Assembly: GCA_019694165.1 (NCBI GenBank) | Contig: JAIBCL010000010.1 | Location: 1 to 64,000, forward strand | Length of the DNA stretch: 64,000 nt | Direction of reading: 5' to 3' | DNA from: Verrucomicrobiaceae bacterium | GTDB taxonomy: Bacteria; Verrucomicrobiota; Verrucomicrobiia; Verrucomicrobiales; Verrucomicrobiaceae | In this document: one piece after another, positions 54,791 through 63,759 of the stretch | Position numbering within the stretch: the stretch's first letter is position 1 | How the letters are laid out: every line of letters begins with the position of its first letter | Program-made: the position numbers and the translations under genes | The notes under the pieces: model-generated | The model's input: the letters and a program-made list of their open reading frames with translations, nothing else | The model's database searches: none | Told to the model about the DNA's origin: nothing

Positions 54791-54858
54791 GGTCAGTGTG
54801 CGACAATTGACATTTCAGAATGACTTTTAGCAAATGTGTCAATTGTCGCACACTGACC
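54791..54858. repeat. Perfect 22-bp inverted repeat with 24-base loop
   Basis: The arms 54791-54812 and 54837-54858 are exactly complementary (ggtcagtgtgcgacaattga-type). The right arm continues into cccgttccccgcg. A partial match to that end (cacactgaccacgttcccc) is found at 54300-54319, so both boundaries of the headless fragment between them resemble one element's border. A family of similar repeats is likely; the window has only these. Confidence 0.85.
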
Positions 54859-55076
54859 CCGTTCCCCGCGCGGATGCTAAGTCTCCCCAAATCCCTGAAC
54901 GGAGAACACCAACCTTACAGAAAACGAAAGACAAACAGCACACGGGAAGGCTTGGCGGCAGAGCGCCACTATCGCCACCAGAGCCGCGCCTATTCACTGT
55001 GGGCGGTGAGGCAGAATGTGCCGGAGCGGTGAATGTGGGCACGTCCGCCAAATCCAAGAAGACGCGACAAACGGAG

Positions 55077-55385
55077 TCAGGGTTCAGTTATGGCCTTCTC
55101 CACGCGGAGCACTCGCAGCGTGAAGCCAGCACCATTGTCAAAGGGCATCACTTGGGCGGTGACCTCCACAATGGGTTAGCGCACGGTGGCTAGGCCGTAA
55201 GCGCGGTACGCAACGGCGAAGATTTCACATTCGACTATGCGGGTGCGGTCGCAGGTGGAGATGAACTTCATCGGCGAGCCACTTTGCTCGCAGAGATCGA
55301 GATCGCGCTCTCTGGCAATGCTGAATAGGCTGAATCCAAAACAGCTGGGAGAAGCTATGTATCGAACCAAAAGGATTATGCGCAC
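55077..55385 (-). pseudogene. 3' end of an unknown gene, copy A, with premature stop
   Basis: On the minus strand one frame is open from about 55385 to a TGA at 55077, broken only by a TAA at 55176-55178. Copy B (60919-61088) has TAC at this place, so the stop is a point mutation. The protein reads KFISTCDRTRIVECEIFA, then AYRAYGLATVR, stop, then VTAQVMPFDNGAGFTL. About 150 bases are alignable between copies. No family recognised. Confidence 0.6.
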
Positions 55386-55669
55386 TTATTATTGATATTT
55401 GTATTTGCCATAATTTACGTGGTGAAAAATGCTCGCGTCGCCCTTTGCTAATTTAGTATGATTTACTGATTAAACAGAAAAATCTTGCTTCTCAACTACT
55501 TCGCGTCAATCGCTCAATTTCAATTGGAATCCAGAAGCGAATTTAATGACTATATTCTAGGAATACCTCAAGAAATTGTAACTGAATCCGCAGGAATTAA
55601 AAAGTAAATCAGTTTAAACCACACGAAAAGCATTCGATTCAATCAGATTATCCTAATATCAGCACAATT
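55386..55669. other. AT-rich gap upstream of the giant protease gene
   Basis: About 284 bases with composition near 33 percent G+C, unlike the flanks. No gene or clear Shine-Dalgarno was seen; ATG 55670 follows ttatg. The low G+C joins that of the downstream gene, so the transferred tract probably starts here. Confidence 0.55.
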
Positions 55670-58600
55670 ATGAAAACTACTCATGCTCCAGTCGGCTACT
55701 CAATGATTTTGAGCATTTTCATGTTGGGTTCTCTGGCTTACTCGCAACAAGCTCCACAACAGAGTGTTAATGCAGTTGAAAAAAGACTACGGCATACGCC
55801 GCCACCTATTCCCCTGGTCAGACCACAAATTATTACCAAACATGATAATGACCTGGATGGAGATTGCATCGAGGATGAACTCCTTACCAAACTAAAGACA
55901 AAAAAGACCAAACGTGCGGCAGCCAAGGATGCTAAAGAAGCTGCAGAAGCTACTAAAGCACTTGGTGAAAAGGTTATGATCGAATTGATCTTTAGGGAAC
56001 AAATAACACAAAAACAAATTGATGACTTCGAGGGACTGGGTGGAGAAATCACGCACGTCTACAAGTCTGTGTCATACGGGTGGAATGGTTTTGTGCCGCT
56101 GGAAAAAATCGAATTACTTCCTAACGTGCTTGGTGCCACTTTAGTGAATCTTTCAGAAGCAAAACCTGTCCAATTATTTCTCGAACGAGCAACGAGAACC
56201 TCACGTGTTCGACCGATATGGGGTGACGGCTTTGCGGGCAGCACATCAGGGTTTGACGGTGATCCCTCAATCACAATTGGAGTAATTGACTCGGGGATTG
56301 ATGGCAATCATGCTGATCTCAGCGGACGACAGGAATTTTGGCAAGATTACACAAGTAGTGCCTCGGCGACTCCTACCGATCCTAATCAGCATGGAACTCA
56401 TGTAACTGGGATAGCTCTAGGGACAGGCGCAAGTCGTGGTTCAGGTTCAGGAATACTTCAACTTTCTCAAAAAGGTAAATTTGGACCTTTAAATGGCGTA
56501 AATAGCTATATAGCATCTGCATTTTCGCTTGCTCCAAATCAAACTAATTTAACTATAACCGCTAGTTGGGTTGGAGGGGGTAATGCCGAAATTGGTCTGT
56601 ATAGCCGTAACAAGGGAGATATAAATGCTTCGTGGGCCCCACCGCAAGCTATTGGACTCTCATTTAGTATTGTAGGTTCCTCTCCAGCAACCTTGAATAT
56701 AAATGGCTTTACCGCCAGTGTTAGCCAGGAATATACGCTTTACGTCAAAAGAAATTCCACCTCAATGACTAATTATGCTATTTCATGCGCAGCTACAAAT
56801 CAACCACAATCCACTGATGGCTTCAATTTGCTAAGAGGAATTGCTCCTGAATGTAGATGGGCAGGCGCTAGAGCGCTAGACAGTAATGGTTCCGGCTTCA
56901 ACAGTCATATTGGGGCTGCGATTGATGGTTTAGTTAGCGAACGTATAAATCACAACATCCGAGTCATTAATATGAGCTTGGGTTCAATTAATCTTGATTC
57001 GAGTTTAAGAATCAAAGTAAATAATGCGGTGGCCAATGGGATAGTAGTCGTTGTGGCCGCTGGAAATAGTGGCTCATCCAACGGAACTATCGGTGACCCT
57101 GGCCGCGCCGCACTCGCTATCACCGTTGCGGCTTCAAATGATGAGAATCGACTTACTGACTATACAAGTATTGGAGACACGCTTGCTCCAGACGGCACAG
57201 AAGACTACAAGCCAGATATTATGGCTCCTGGTGGCTCACAGTTTTTCAGGGGAGTGATGTCAACTGATAGCGGTACAGCAGACAGCAACGACTCCTCTAT
57301 TGGCGATTTTGCCGCTAATGATTACACTAACGATATAGGTACTTCAATGGCAGCACCAGTCGTTGCTGGATCAGCAGCCTTGATAGTTGATGCCCTCAAT
57401 CAACAAAACGGTTTTGTTTGGAACACAGCAAACAGTAACCATCCGTTATTTGTTAAAATGCTTTTATGCGCCACGGCCTCCGAAAGCAACCAAAACCGTG
57501 AAGACAATGATCTTTCAAAAAGTCCATCGCTCCAACGTTCTAATAATGGTCCAACCAACGGGGCAGTAACTTATCCAGTTGGAAAGGATCCGCACGAAGG
57601 ATATGGGATAATGAATCCCGATGCAGCCATTCAAGCGATTAGACTACAGCATACAATTGGAACAACACAAACTGGTACGCTTGGAGCAACGGGGGCTACT
57701 GATAATACAACAGCGCAGCGAGTATGGGCCAGGGGTGTCAGTTTAATTGCTTCGCAGACTTTCCGCGCAGAGCTCTCCGTTCCAACGAGCGCTGATTACG
57801 ATCTTTATTTGTATAGTGCTACGCCATCTGCAACTGGAAAACCGGAAATTCTAGCATCTTCAACTACAGCCGGTGACCTGGCGGAGGCATTTACATATGC
57901 CTCTCCAGGAACGGTACCAGCTTTTGCACCCGGATCTGATTCTATTAATGCGTACCTAGTTGTCAAAAAAATATCAGGAAGCGGTACATTCTCGCTATCA
58001 ACAGTTGGCCCAAGGATACTACTGAGCACCACAGTAGGCCAGATTCAGCAGAACAATAGTGTAGACTTCTCGAACTCTCCCAGTCTAGTAGTTGGCGGGT
58101 CAAAAACTATTACCTTTACAATTGCCAACGGAGGTTATGCGACGCTCAACAGTTTAGCAATAACAAAAGATGGATTAAACACCTCTGATTTCGTGGTTAC
58201 TGGCCCAACTTTGACGCAATTGGCCACTGGTGCTTCCACCACATTTACAGTTAAATTTGCGCCAAAAGCAAATGGCTATCGCACCGCTCAACTTCACATT
58301 GCGAGCAATGATCTTGGGAAAAATCCCTTTGATTTTACCGTCTATGGAAGCGCAAATGGTCCCTTACTTCAAGTAAATGGTAATGGTCAATTTATCAATT
58401 CCGATTCCAATCCGACCCTTTCAAACTTCACTGATTTTGGCATTGTTGCCTTAAATAACGAATCCCTCACTAGAACCTTTACTGTTACAAATTCAGGAAG
58501 CGTGGGACTAACAGTGACGAGTATTGTTGAGAGTCCGGCATCCACTGAATTTTCCAACTCGGCATTTTCAACAACAGCAATCGCACCAGGTGCTAGTCGA

Positions 58601-60850
58601 AATTTATCAGTTACTTTTGATCCGACTTTCGTTGGTGTCCATTCCCATACTTTAAACATAACTGCCAATTACGTCGAACCTACTGTGTTTAAGCTGCGCA
58701 TGCAAGGCACCTGTTCAAATCCTAACATTCTTGTTAGTGGAAATGGTAATGTCATTCCAGATGGAACAATAGTAGCTAGCACAGCTCTACATACTGATTT
58801 TGGTATGGCTGCTTTAACCAATGAACAAATCGCTCGCACATATACAATTCAAAATAATGGACAAGCAAATCTAATTATCACATCTATTACCCGTAGTGGA
58901 GTAGCTGCCGCCGAATTTACCGCTGGAGCATTATTTTCACCGGCAACCGGTTACTCTGCAATGCCGGCTACAATTCCTACGGGCGAGTCTCGTACTTTCA
59001 CAGTTTATTTTGATCCCGCAGCGCTTGGAGTTCGCAATGCGACTTTAAACATTAACTGCAATGATCCCGATACTCCAATTTATAATTTTGCTGTGGCGGG
59101 CACTTCTTCGAACCCAGAGATTGACATTATTGGCAAGGGCTTATCCATCCTGGATGGTGACACAACACCGACTTCCATTGATGGCACCGATTTTGGCTTC
59201 GGATATTCAGGGGGTAATCCTGAAACACGTTCCTACACAGTTCATAACAGCGGGACGGCATCGCTTATTTTAACAGGAATTACAATGACTGGATTGCAAT
59301 CATCAGCTTTTTCGGCTTCTCCCCAACCAACCTACCAAGTTATTCCTGTAGGTGGAACATTCGACTTCACCGTGACTTTTATGCCAGCAGTCACTGGCTC
59401 AAATAGTGCCACATTAAACGTGCTTTGTAACGATCCCAATGAAGCAACATATAATTACAGTATTAAAGGTACTGGAGTATTGTATCAAGGGGTTGATCCA
59501 CAATTCACTTCTGCCTTTTTGGGGACAAGTAATTATATTTTTTCAGCAATGCCCCTTCCAGATGGTAAAATACTAGTCGCTGGTGGTGGAGCTGCAAAAC
59601 TATCTGAGTACGGCTCACTTGACGGCGCATTTAGCGGAGTAACGACCAATGGAACTTTTTATAACGCCCTGCAACAATCGGCTACAGCAGGCCAGCCTTC
59701 AGGTGCAATTATTTTTATTGGAGCATTTACAACAGTAAACGGACAACCGCGTAATAACATTGCCAGAGTTAATATGAACGGGAATTTGGATACCAGTTAT
59801 CAACCAAACGTTAACGGACAAATCGTTGGCGCTGCACTTTTGCCTGACAATCGCTTGTATATTGCCGGTGACTTCACTGCTGTTGACGGTGTCACACGGA
59901 AATACGTTGCACGTCTTTTACCTGATGGTGCACTTGACACCAGCTTTCATTTTCTCGGTGGAAACACTGGTGTTCAGTCTGTTGCTGTTTTACCCGATGG
60001 TAAATTAATGCTGGGCGGTGCTGGTCTAGATTCGTCCTTTCAAGTTCCATTTGTATATCGCAGCGGATATTGCCGCCTCAACTCGGATGGCAGCTACGAT
60101 AGCTCTTTCCCATTGCTAAACCTGCCAAATACTAATGGTATGGTGCGCTGTGTGGCTTCTGACCCTGACGGTCGAACAATTATTGGTGGCGCATTTACTA
60201 ATGCTGGAGGTTTTTTATTAAATCGAATGACGCGACTAGATTCAGCTGGTGTCGTGGACTGGCAGTATAATCCAAATGTTACAGGTACAAATGCAATTGT
60301 CATGACTATCTCGCAACAGGTTAATGGTTGGAACATAATTGCTGGGGAATTTACTTCAGTTACTGGTAGTAGTTGCAAGCATGTTGCGCAGCTTAGTCCG
60401 GGTTTGCCCTGTGGCTTAATTGGGTTGAACAATCTCAATCCAACGGGCACTCCTGGCAGCATCACTTGCGTTTCAAATCGTGCTGATGGCCGCATCTTAA
60501 TTGCCGGTAGCTTCACAGCTGTTGGAGGTGTGGCGAAAACAAATTTGGCCCAGATTTGGCAAGCCTCTAGTCCGGAGTCGCTTACTATTTCACAGGATCG
60601 TCTTACTCTTACATGGGCACGGAATTGGACTGGTCCAGAGGCTCAGTATGTCACTTTTGAATTGTGGGATCAGTCTACTTCTACTTGGATCATGCTCGAC
60701 TTTGGTTCACGCGTTCTCCCTTTAGGAACATGGCAATTGACGCTTGCAAGTCCCTTGCCATCGACTGGTCGCATTTGTGCCCGTGCTAGAACCATTGGCG
60801 GCATGAATTGCGGTTCCTCGGCTTTGGTTGAAGAAGTTCTAGATTACTGA
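55670..60850 (+). CDS. Giant secreted subtilisin-family protease with anchor-D and delta-60 repeats
   Basis: 1726 residues. Signal peptide ends about residue 25. A prodomain with an EF-hand-like DNDLDGD stretch (53-60) and a KTKK-rich helix precedes the S8 catalytic domain: Asp207 (VIDSGIDG), His241/244 (HGTH) and Ser559 (GTSMAAPVVAG). About 130 residues inserted between His and the rest resemble a PPC-like beta domain. Four choice-of-anchor-D (ASPM/SPD2-like) modules lie at about 780-1265 (each with DFG and TFTVTNSG-like cores). The tail, about 1270-1640, holds delta-60-type repeats (DGKILVAGG, ARLLPDGALDTSF, DGRTIIGGAFTNAGG). AT-rich, so probably acquired. No sortase or PEP-CTERM signal is seen at the C-terminus (VEEVLDY). 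Confidence 0.88.
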   Translation: MKTTHAPVGYSMILSIFMLGSLAYSQQAPQQSVNAVEKRLRHTPPPIPLVRPQIITKHDNDLDGDCIEDELLTKLKTKKTKRAAAKDAKEAAEATKALGEKVMIELIFREQITQKQIDDFEGLGGEITHVYKSVSYGWNGFVPLEKIELLPNVLGATLVNLSEAKPVQLFLERATRTSRVRPIWGDGFAGSTSGFDGDPSITIGVIDSGIDGNHADLSGRQEFWQDYTSSASATPTDPNQHGTHVTGIALGTGASRGSGSGILQLSQKGKFGPLNGVNSYIASAFSLAPNQTNLTITASWVGGGNAEIGLYSRNKGDINASWAPPQAIGLSFSIVGSSPATLNINGFTASVSQEYTLYVKRNSTSMTNYAISCAATNQPQSTDGFNLLRGIAPECRWAGARALDSNGSGFNSHIGAAIDGLVSERINHNIRVINMSLGSINLDSSLRIKVNNAVANGIVVVVAAGNSGSSNGTIGDPGRAALAITVAASNDENRLTDYTSIGDTLAPDGTEDYKPDIMAPGGSQFFRGVMSTDSGTADSNDSSIGDFAANDYTNDIGTSMAAPVVAGSAALIVDALNQQNGFVWNTANSNHPLFVKMLLCATASESNQNREDNDLSKSPSLQRSNNGPTNGAVTYPVGKDPHEGYGIMNPDAAIQAIRLQHTIGTTQTGTLGATGATDNTTAQRVWARGVSLIASQTFRAELSVPTSADYDLYLYSATPSATGKPEILASSTTAGDLAEAFTYASPGTVPAFAPGSDSINAYLVVKKISGSGTFSLSTVGPRILLSTTVGQIQQNNSVDFSNSPSLVVGGSKTITFTIANGGYATLNSLAITKDGLNTSDFVVTGPTLTQLATGASTTFTVKFAPKANGYRTAQLHIASNDLGKNPFDFTVYGSANGPLLQVNGNGQFINSDSNPTLSNFTDFGIVALNNESLTRTFTVTNSGSVGLTVTSIVESPASTEFSNSAFSTTAIAPGASRNLSVTFDPTFVGVHSHTLNITANYVEPTVFKLRMQGTCSNPNILVSGNGNVIPDGTIVASTALHTDFGMAALTNEQIARTYTIQNNGQANLIITSITRSGVAAAEFTAGALFSPATGYSAMPATIPTGESRTFTVYFDPAALGVRNATLNINCNDPDTPIYNFAVAGTSSNPEIDIIGKGLSILDGDTTPTSIDGTDFGFGYSGGNPETRSYTVHNSGTASLILTGITMTGLQSSAFSASPQPTYQVIPVGGTFDFTVTFMPAVTGSNSATLNVLCNDPNEATYNYSIKGTGVLYQGVDPQFTSAFLGTSNYIFSAMPLPDGKILVAGGGAAKLSEYGSLDGAFSGVTTNGTFYNALQQSATAGQPSGAIIFIGAFTTVNGQPRNNIARVNMNGNLDTSYQPNVNGQIVGAALLPDNRLYIAGDFTAVDGVTRKYVARLLPDGALDTSFHFLGGNTGVQSVAVLPDGKLMLGGAGLDSSFQVPFVYRSGYCRLNSDGSYDSSFPLLNLPNTNGMVRCVASDPDGRTIIGGAFTNAGGFLLNRMTRLDSAGVVDWQYNPNVTGTNAIVMTISQQVNGWNIIAGEFTSVTGSSCKHVAQLSPGLPCGLIGLNNLNPTGTPGSITCVSNRADGRILIAGSFTAVGGVAKTNLAQIWQASSPESLTISQDRLTLTWARNWTGPEAQYVTFELWDQSTSTWIMLDFGSRVLPLGTWQLTLASPLPSTGRICARARTIGGMNCGSSALVEEVLDY

Positions 60851-60918
60851 TAACCAGCAGCAAGTAAACTTGATCGTTACGATTTATCAAAAGTTTCTGA
60901 TGTCATTGAATATTCGTG

Positions 60919-61088
60919 TTAGTTTTGCTTGTGCGGTTTCTCCACTCTCACTACTTGCAGAGTGAAGCCTGCGCCGTTGTCAAAGGGCATCACTTGGGCG
61001 GTGACCTGCACAACGGGGTAGCGCACTGTGGCGAGGCCGTATGCGCGGTAGGCGGCGGCGAAGATTTCGCATTCGACGATACCGGTGT
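60919..61088 (-). pseudogene. 3' end of the unknown gene, copy B, cut by IS66
   Basis: Frame open from 61088 to TAA at 60919-60921: GIVECEIFAAAYRAYGLATVR, YPVVQVTAQVMPFDNGAG, then VEKPHKQN. It matches copy A (55077-55385). Its upstream part is replaced at 61089 by an IS66-type end (gtaagcgtcac), so the IS landed inside this gene. Orientation is the same as copy A, making them direct repeats about 5.8 kb apart. Confidence 0.65.
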
Positions 61089-61206
61089 GTAAGCGTCACG
61101 GGAACTGCCATCAGGCAGCGGCTTGACATGGGACGGCGGCCACCGGCACGAGGCGGGACACTCGTGAGGTTCGGCGAGCTTTGAGCCAAGCATCGGGCCA
61201 ATTTGC
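61089..61206. mobile_element. Extra IS66-type terminus, probably a solo end
   Basis: 118 bases beginning gtaagcgtcacgg and then cggcttga, closely like the next end at 61207 (gtaagcgtcaccgg...cgcttga). Only one element (the tnpABC set) follows. The 118-base piece is therefore best read as a leftover end from an earlier IS66 insertion or as a rearranged end. Confidence 0.45.
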
Positions 61207-61227
61207 GTAAGCGTCACCGGTAGCGCC

Positions 61228-62938
61228 TCATGCCGCCGCTTGATTTTGAGCAGCGGAGTGTTGGACGGTTGATCGTTTGCAGGTGCTCCGGGCTTTGGCC
61301 CAGGCTTCGGGGGTTACTTCGTCGAGCTGCTGGTTGGTCATCGCGGGCAGGCGGGTGAGCACGTCGCGCAGGTATTCCCATGGGTCGATGCTCCGGCTCC
61401 GGCAGGCTTCGATGATCGTGTAAAGGATCGCGCTGCGCTCGCCGGCGTTCGCATCGCCAATGAACAGCCAGTTCTTCTTGCCGATGGCACTGGGGCGGAT
61501 GGTGTTCTCGACGAGATTGCTGTCGATCTGCACGCGACCGTCGCCGAGGAACACGAGGAGCTTTGGCCACTGGTTAAGCGCATAGCTGAGCGCTTCGCCA
61601 GTCAAGCTTCGCGGGCGATGTCTGTGACTTGCTTGCAGTTGTTCAAGCCGGGCTTTGATGGCGGCCATGATCGGGGTGCTGTGCTCTTGTCGTGTGCTCA
61701 GCACTTCTTCGGGGCCAGCACGTGCTTCACGTAATCGGGCTTCGATTTGGTAAAGCTGCTGCACTTGCGCGAGCACCCATTGCGGATCTTCGCCTTCGTC
61801 CCTGGCTTCGAAAAACTTGCGCCTCATGTGGGCCATGCAGCCCGCTAGTTCGATGCGCCCGGCACGGGCGGGCGTTTTGATGAACGCGTCATACGCGCTG
61901 TAGCCGTCGCATTGGATGATGCCCTGGAAGTCTGGCGGCACGATATTCTCCAAACAGGTGGCTCCGCGTCCGGTGCGCCATGCGAACAGGCTCACGTTGC
62001 GCACGGGGTTGTGAAAGACCCACAGGTAGCCGGTGCCGCACACACCTTTGCGCTCGGGATCCTGGTACTTCACGGGCGTTTCGTCGGCCATCACATAGCC
62101 GCCCTGGAAAACGTCGCGTTTGATCTGCTCGATGATAAGGCTGCACGCCTCGTGCGTCATGCCCATCCAGCCGCAAAGCGTCTGGCGTGGAATCGGCACG
62201 CCGAGCCGTGCATACATCTGTTCGATGCGGTAATACGGCAGGTGCAGCTCGAAGTGGCTGCTCGCGGTGTGCGCCAGCAGTCTCGGCGTGGCAATGCAGC
62301 GGTCCTGCAAGGTGTGCAGTGGTGCTGTGATGGGCGGCAGGTGCCGCGCATCCTTGCGCACATACTTCCTTCTCACGAGCTTCTCGCATTGGAACCTGCC
62401 GGGGATGTAGTCGATGAGCCTGGTCACCTCCGCTCCGATGCAGGACCAGGCTTCGGGATCGGCTTTGACTTCCCGCGGGTCGATGATGACCTCGCTCACC
62501 GGCAGCCCCGCGATGAGTTCGTCGAGCGAACGCTTCCTTTTCCTGCCGTTGCCCGCCGCTGGTGCTGTTGCCGCTTCAGCCTCCGAGCCGCAGGCGGGCG
62601 AATCGGAGGCGCCGGCTTTTTTTGCCTCGTCATCCGGCGTCTCGTTTTGCAAGGCATCGAACACCATCTGCAACTGCGCCGCTTCGAGCTTTTGACTCCG
62701 GCTTCGCCTACGCCCTTCGGGCAGCCTGCGGCTGTCTATCTCCGCTGCGCTCCGGTTCGCTGCTCTTGCCAAAGAGCTTGCGCGCCATCGCGTTGACCTT
62801 CAATCGCAGCACATGGTTGTGCTGCGCGAGTTGTTCGTTATGCTCTTTGAGATCTTCGATCTGCGCTTGCAGCGTCTTGATCATCTCGCGCAGCGCCGCA
62901 TTTTCGGCCAGCAGTTGTGCCTCCCCCGGGTTGCTCAT
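61228..62938 (-). pseudogene. tnpC: IS66 transposase, disrupted by a 64-base insertion
   Basis: The N-terminus (MSNPGEAQLLAENAAL, a leucine-zipper-like coiled coil, then ARKLFGKSSE) is in one frame, which runs into a TAG at 62708. The remainder is in another frame from about 62690 on: KLEAAQLQMVFDAL, the IS66 DDE core with MADETPVKY (Asp), IIQCDGYSAYD (Asp) and NLVENTIRPSAIGKKNW (Glu), and IS66_C. The frame change is caused by 62692-62755 between GKSSE and KLEAAQ. Catalytic residues are all present, so the insertion alone explains loss. Confidence 0.85.
62692..62755. repeat. 64-base three-hairpin sequence inserted in tnpC
   Basis: Contains three tight hairpins in a row on the plus strand: GGC-ttc-GCC, GCCC-ttc-GGGC and CAGCC-tgc-GGCTG. 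Interrupts an otherwise conserved transposase, changing frame by one and bringing in a TAG. REP- or MITE-like; no copy elsewhere in the window was found by eye. Confidence 0.6.
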
Positions 62939-63020
62939 CGGGACACAACACCAGGCAGCTTTCCTACCAACTCGCGCGCGGGCAGCGCACAGAGATGAAA
63001 AAAACTTCGCGCCGCTTCAA

Positions 63021-63376
63021 TCAACCACGCTCATACCACCAGCGCGGCTTCGCGCCGTGCATGTCGATCCCATCAGTGAGCAGCGAAAAGGCTTCGGGTC
63101 TCAGCTCCAGCTTCACCTGACCCTCCTGCGCCGCACGCGGCCAGAAGAACGTGCCTTGCTCCAGCCGCTTGGTAATCAACCACATCCCCGTGCCATCCCA
63201 ATAGAGCACCTTGATGAGCTTGCGCCGCCGATTGGTGAACACAAACAGCGTCCCGCTGCGCGAATCCTCCTTGAGCCGCTCGCCAACCAGAGCAGGCAGC
63301 GTGTCCCCCCCCCCGCGCGCATGTCGCACGGATCGAGCGCGATGAAGATCCGCAGACTGCCGGCAAAACTCAGCAT
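63021..63376 (-). pseudogene. tnpB: IS66 accessory protein TnpB, frameshifted in a ten-G tract
   Basis: The start, MLSFAGSLRIFIALDPCDMR, is in one frame and the rest (LPALVGERLKEDSRSG, FVFTNRRRKLIKVLYWDGTGMW, and the WYERG end) in another. They meet at the run of ten C at 63305-63314 (G in the coding strand); eight or eleven would give one frame. The rest of TnpB is well conserved, including the LYWDGTG motif. Either a slip in nature or a base-calling error. Overlaps the tnpA stop by a few bases. Confidence 0.85.
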
Positions 63377-63759
63377 GACGGAGATTGTGCAAGAGCCTTG
63401 ATCAGTGCCGCCAGCAGCACAGCCTGTCCGGCGTGCTGCAGGCTCGCCACCGCGCCTCCAGGCAGCGAGACCTCCAGGCCAGACTGCCGCGACGTGCCAG
63501 CAGCCTGCTTTGGATCGAAACAAACCTCCACCAGCCGGGGCTGGGACTGTGCTGCGCGCTTCCTGCCACGCCTGGCGGTCAATCCGTGTTCACACAGCCA
63601 GTTACAGAACGTGTTGTAACGCACACTCGCCAGTTGCGCGAACTTGCCGGTCGGCAACCCGCTCCGCTGAAACTCCCCGACGAGCATCGCACGCCTCTCA
63701 CGCGGTGTGCGCACCCGTCCCAACTCATCACGCTTCAATACCAATGAGGTCTTGTCCAT
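63370..63759 (-). CDS. tnpA: IS66 accessory protein TnpA (helix-turn-helix)
   Basis: 129 residues from ATG 63759 (MDKTSLVLKRDELGR); longer frames upstream add nothing recognisable. It has RERRAMLVGEFQRSG and the winged HTH-like KFAQLASVRYNTFCNWL, with W..EHGL. TnpA assists the IS66 transposase in end binding or expression. Intact, unlike the other two genes of this element. Its stop overlaps the tnpB start. Confidence 0.82.
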   Translation of the reverse strand: MDKTSLVLKRDELGRVRTPRERRAMLVGEFQRSGLPTGKFAQLASVRYNTFCNWLCEHGLTARRGRKRAAQSQPRLVEVCFDPKQAAGTSRQSGLEVSLPGGAVASLQHAGQAVLLAALIKALAQSPSC

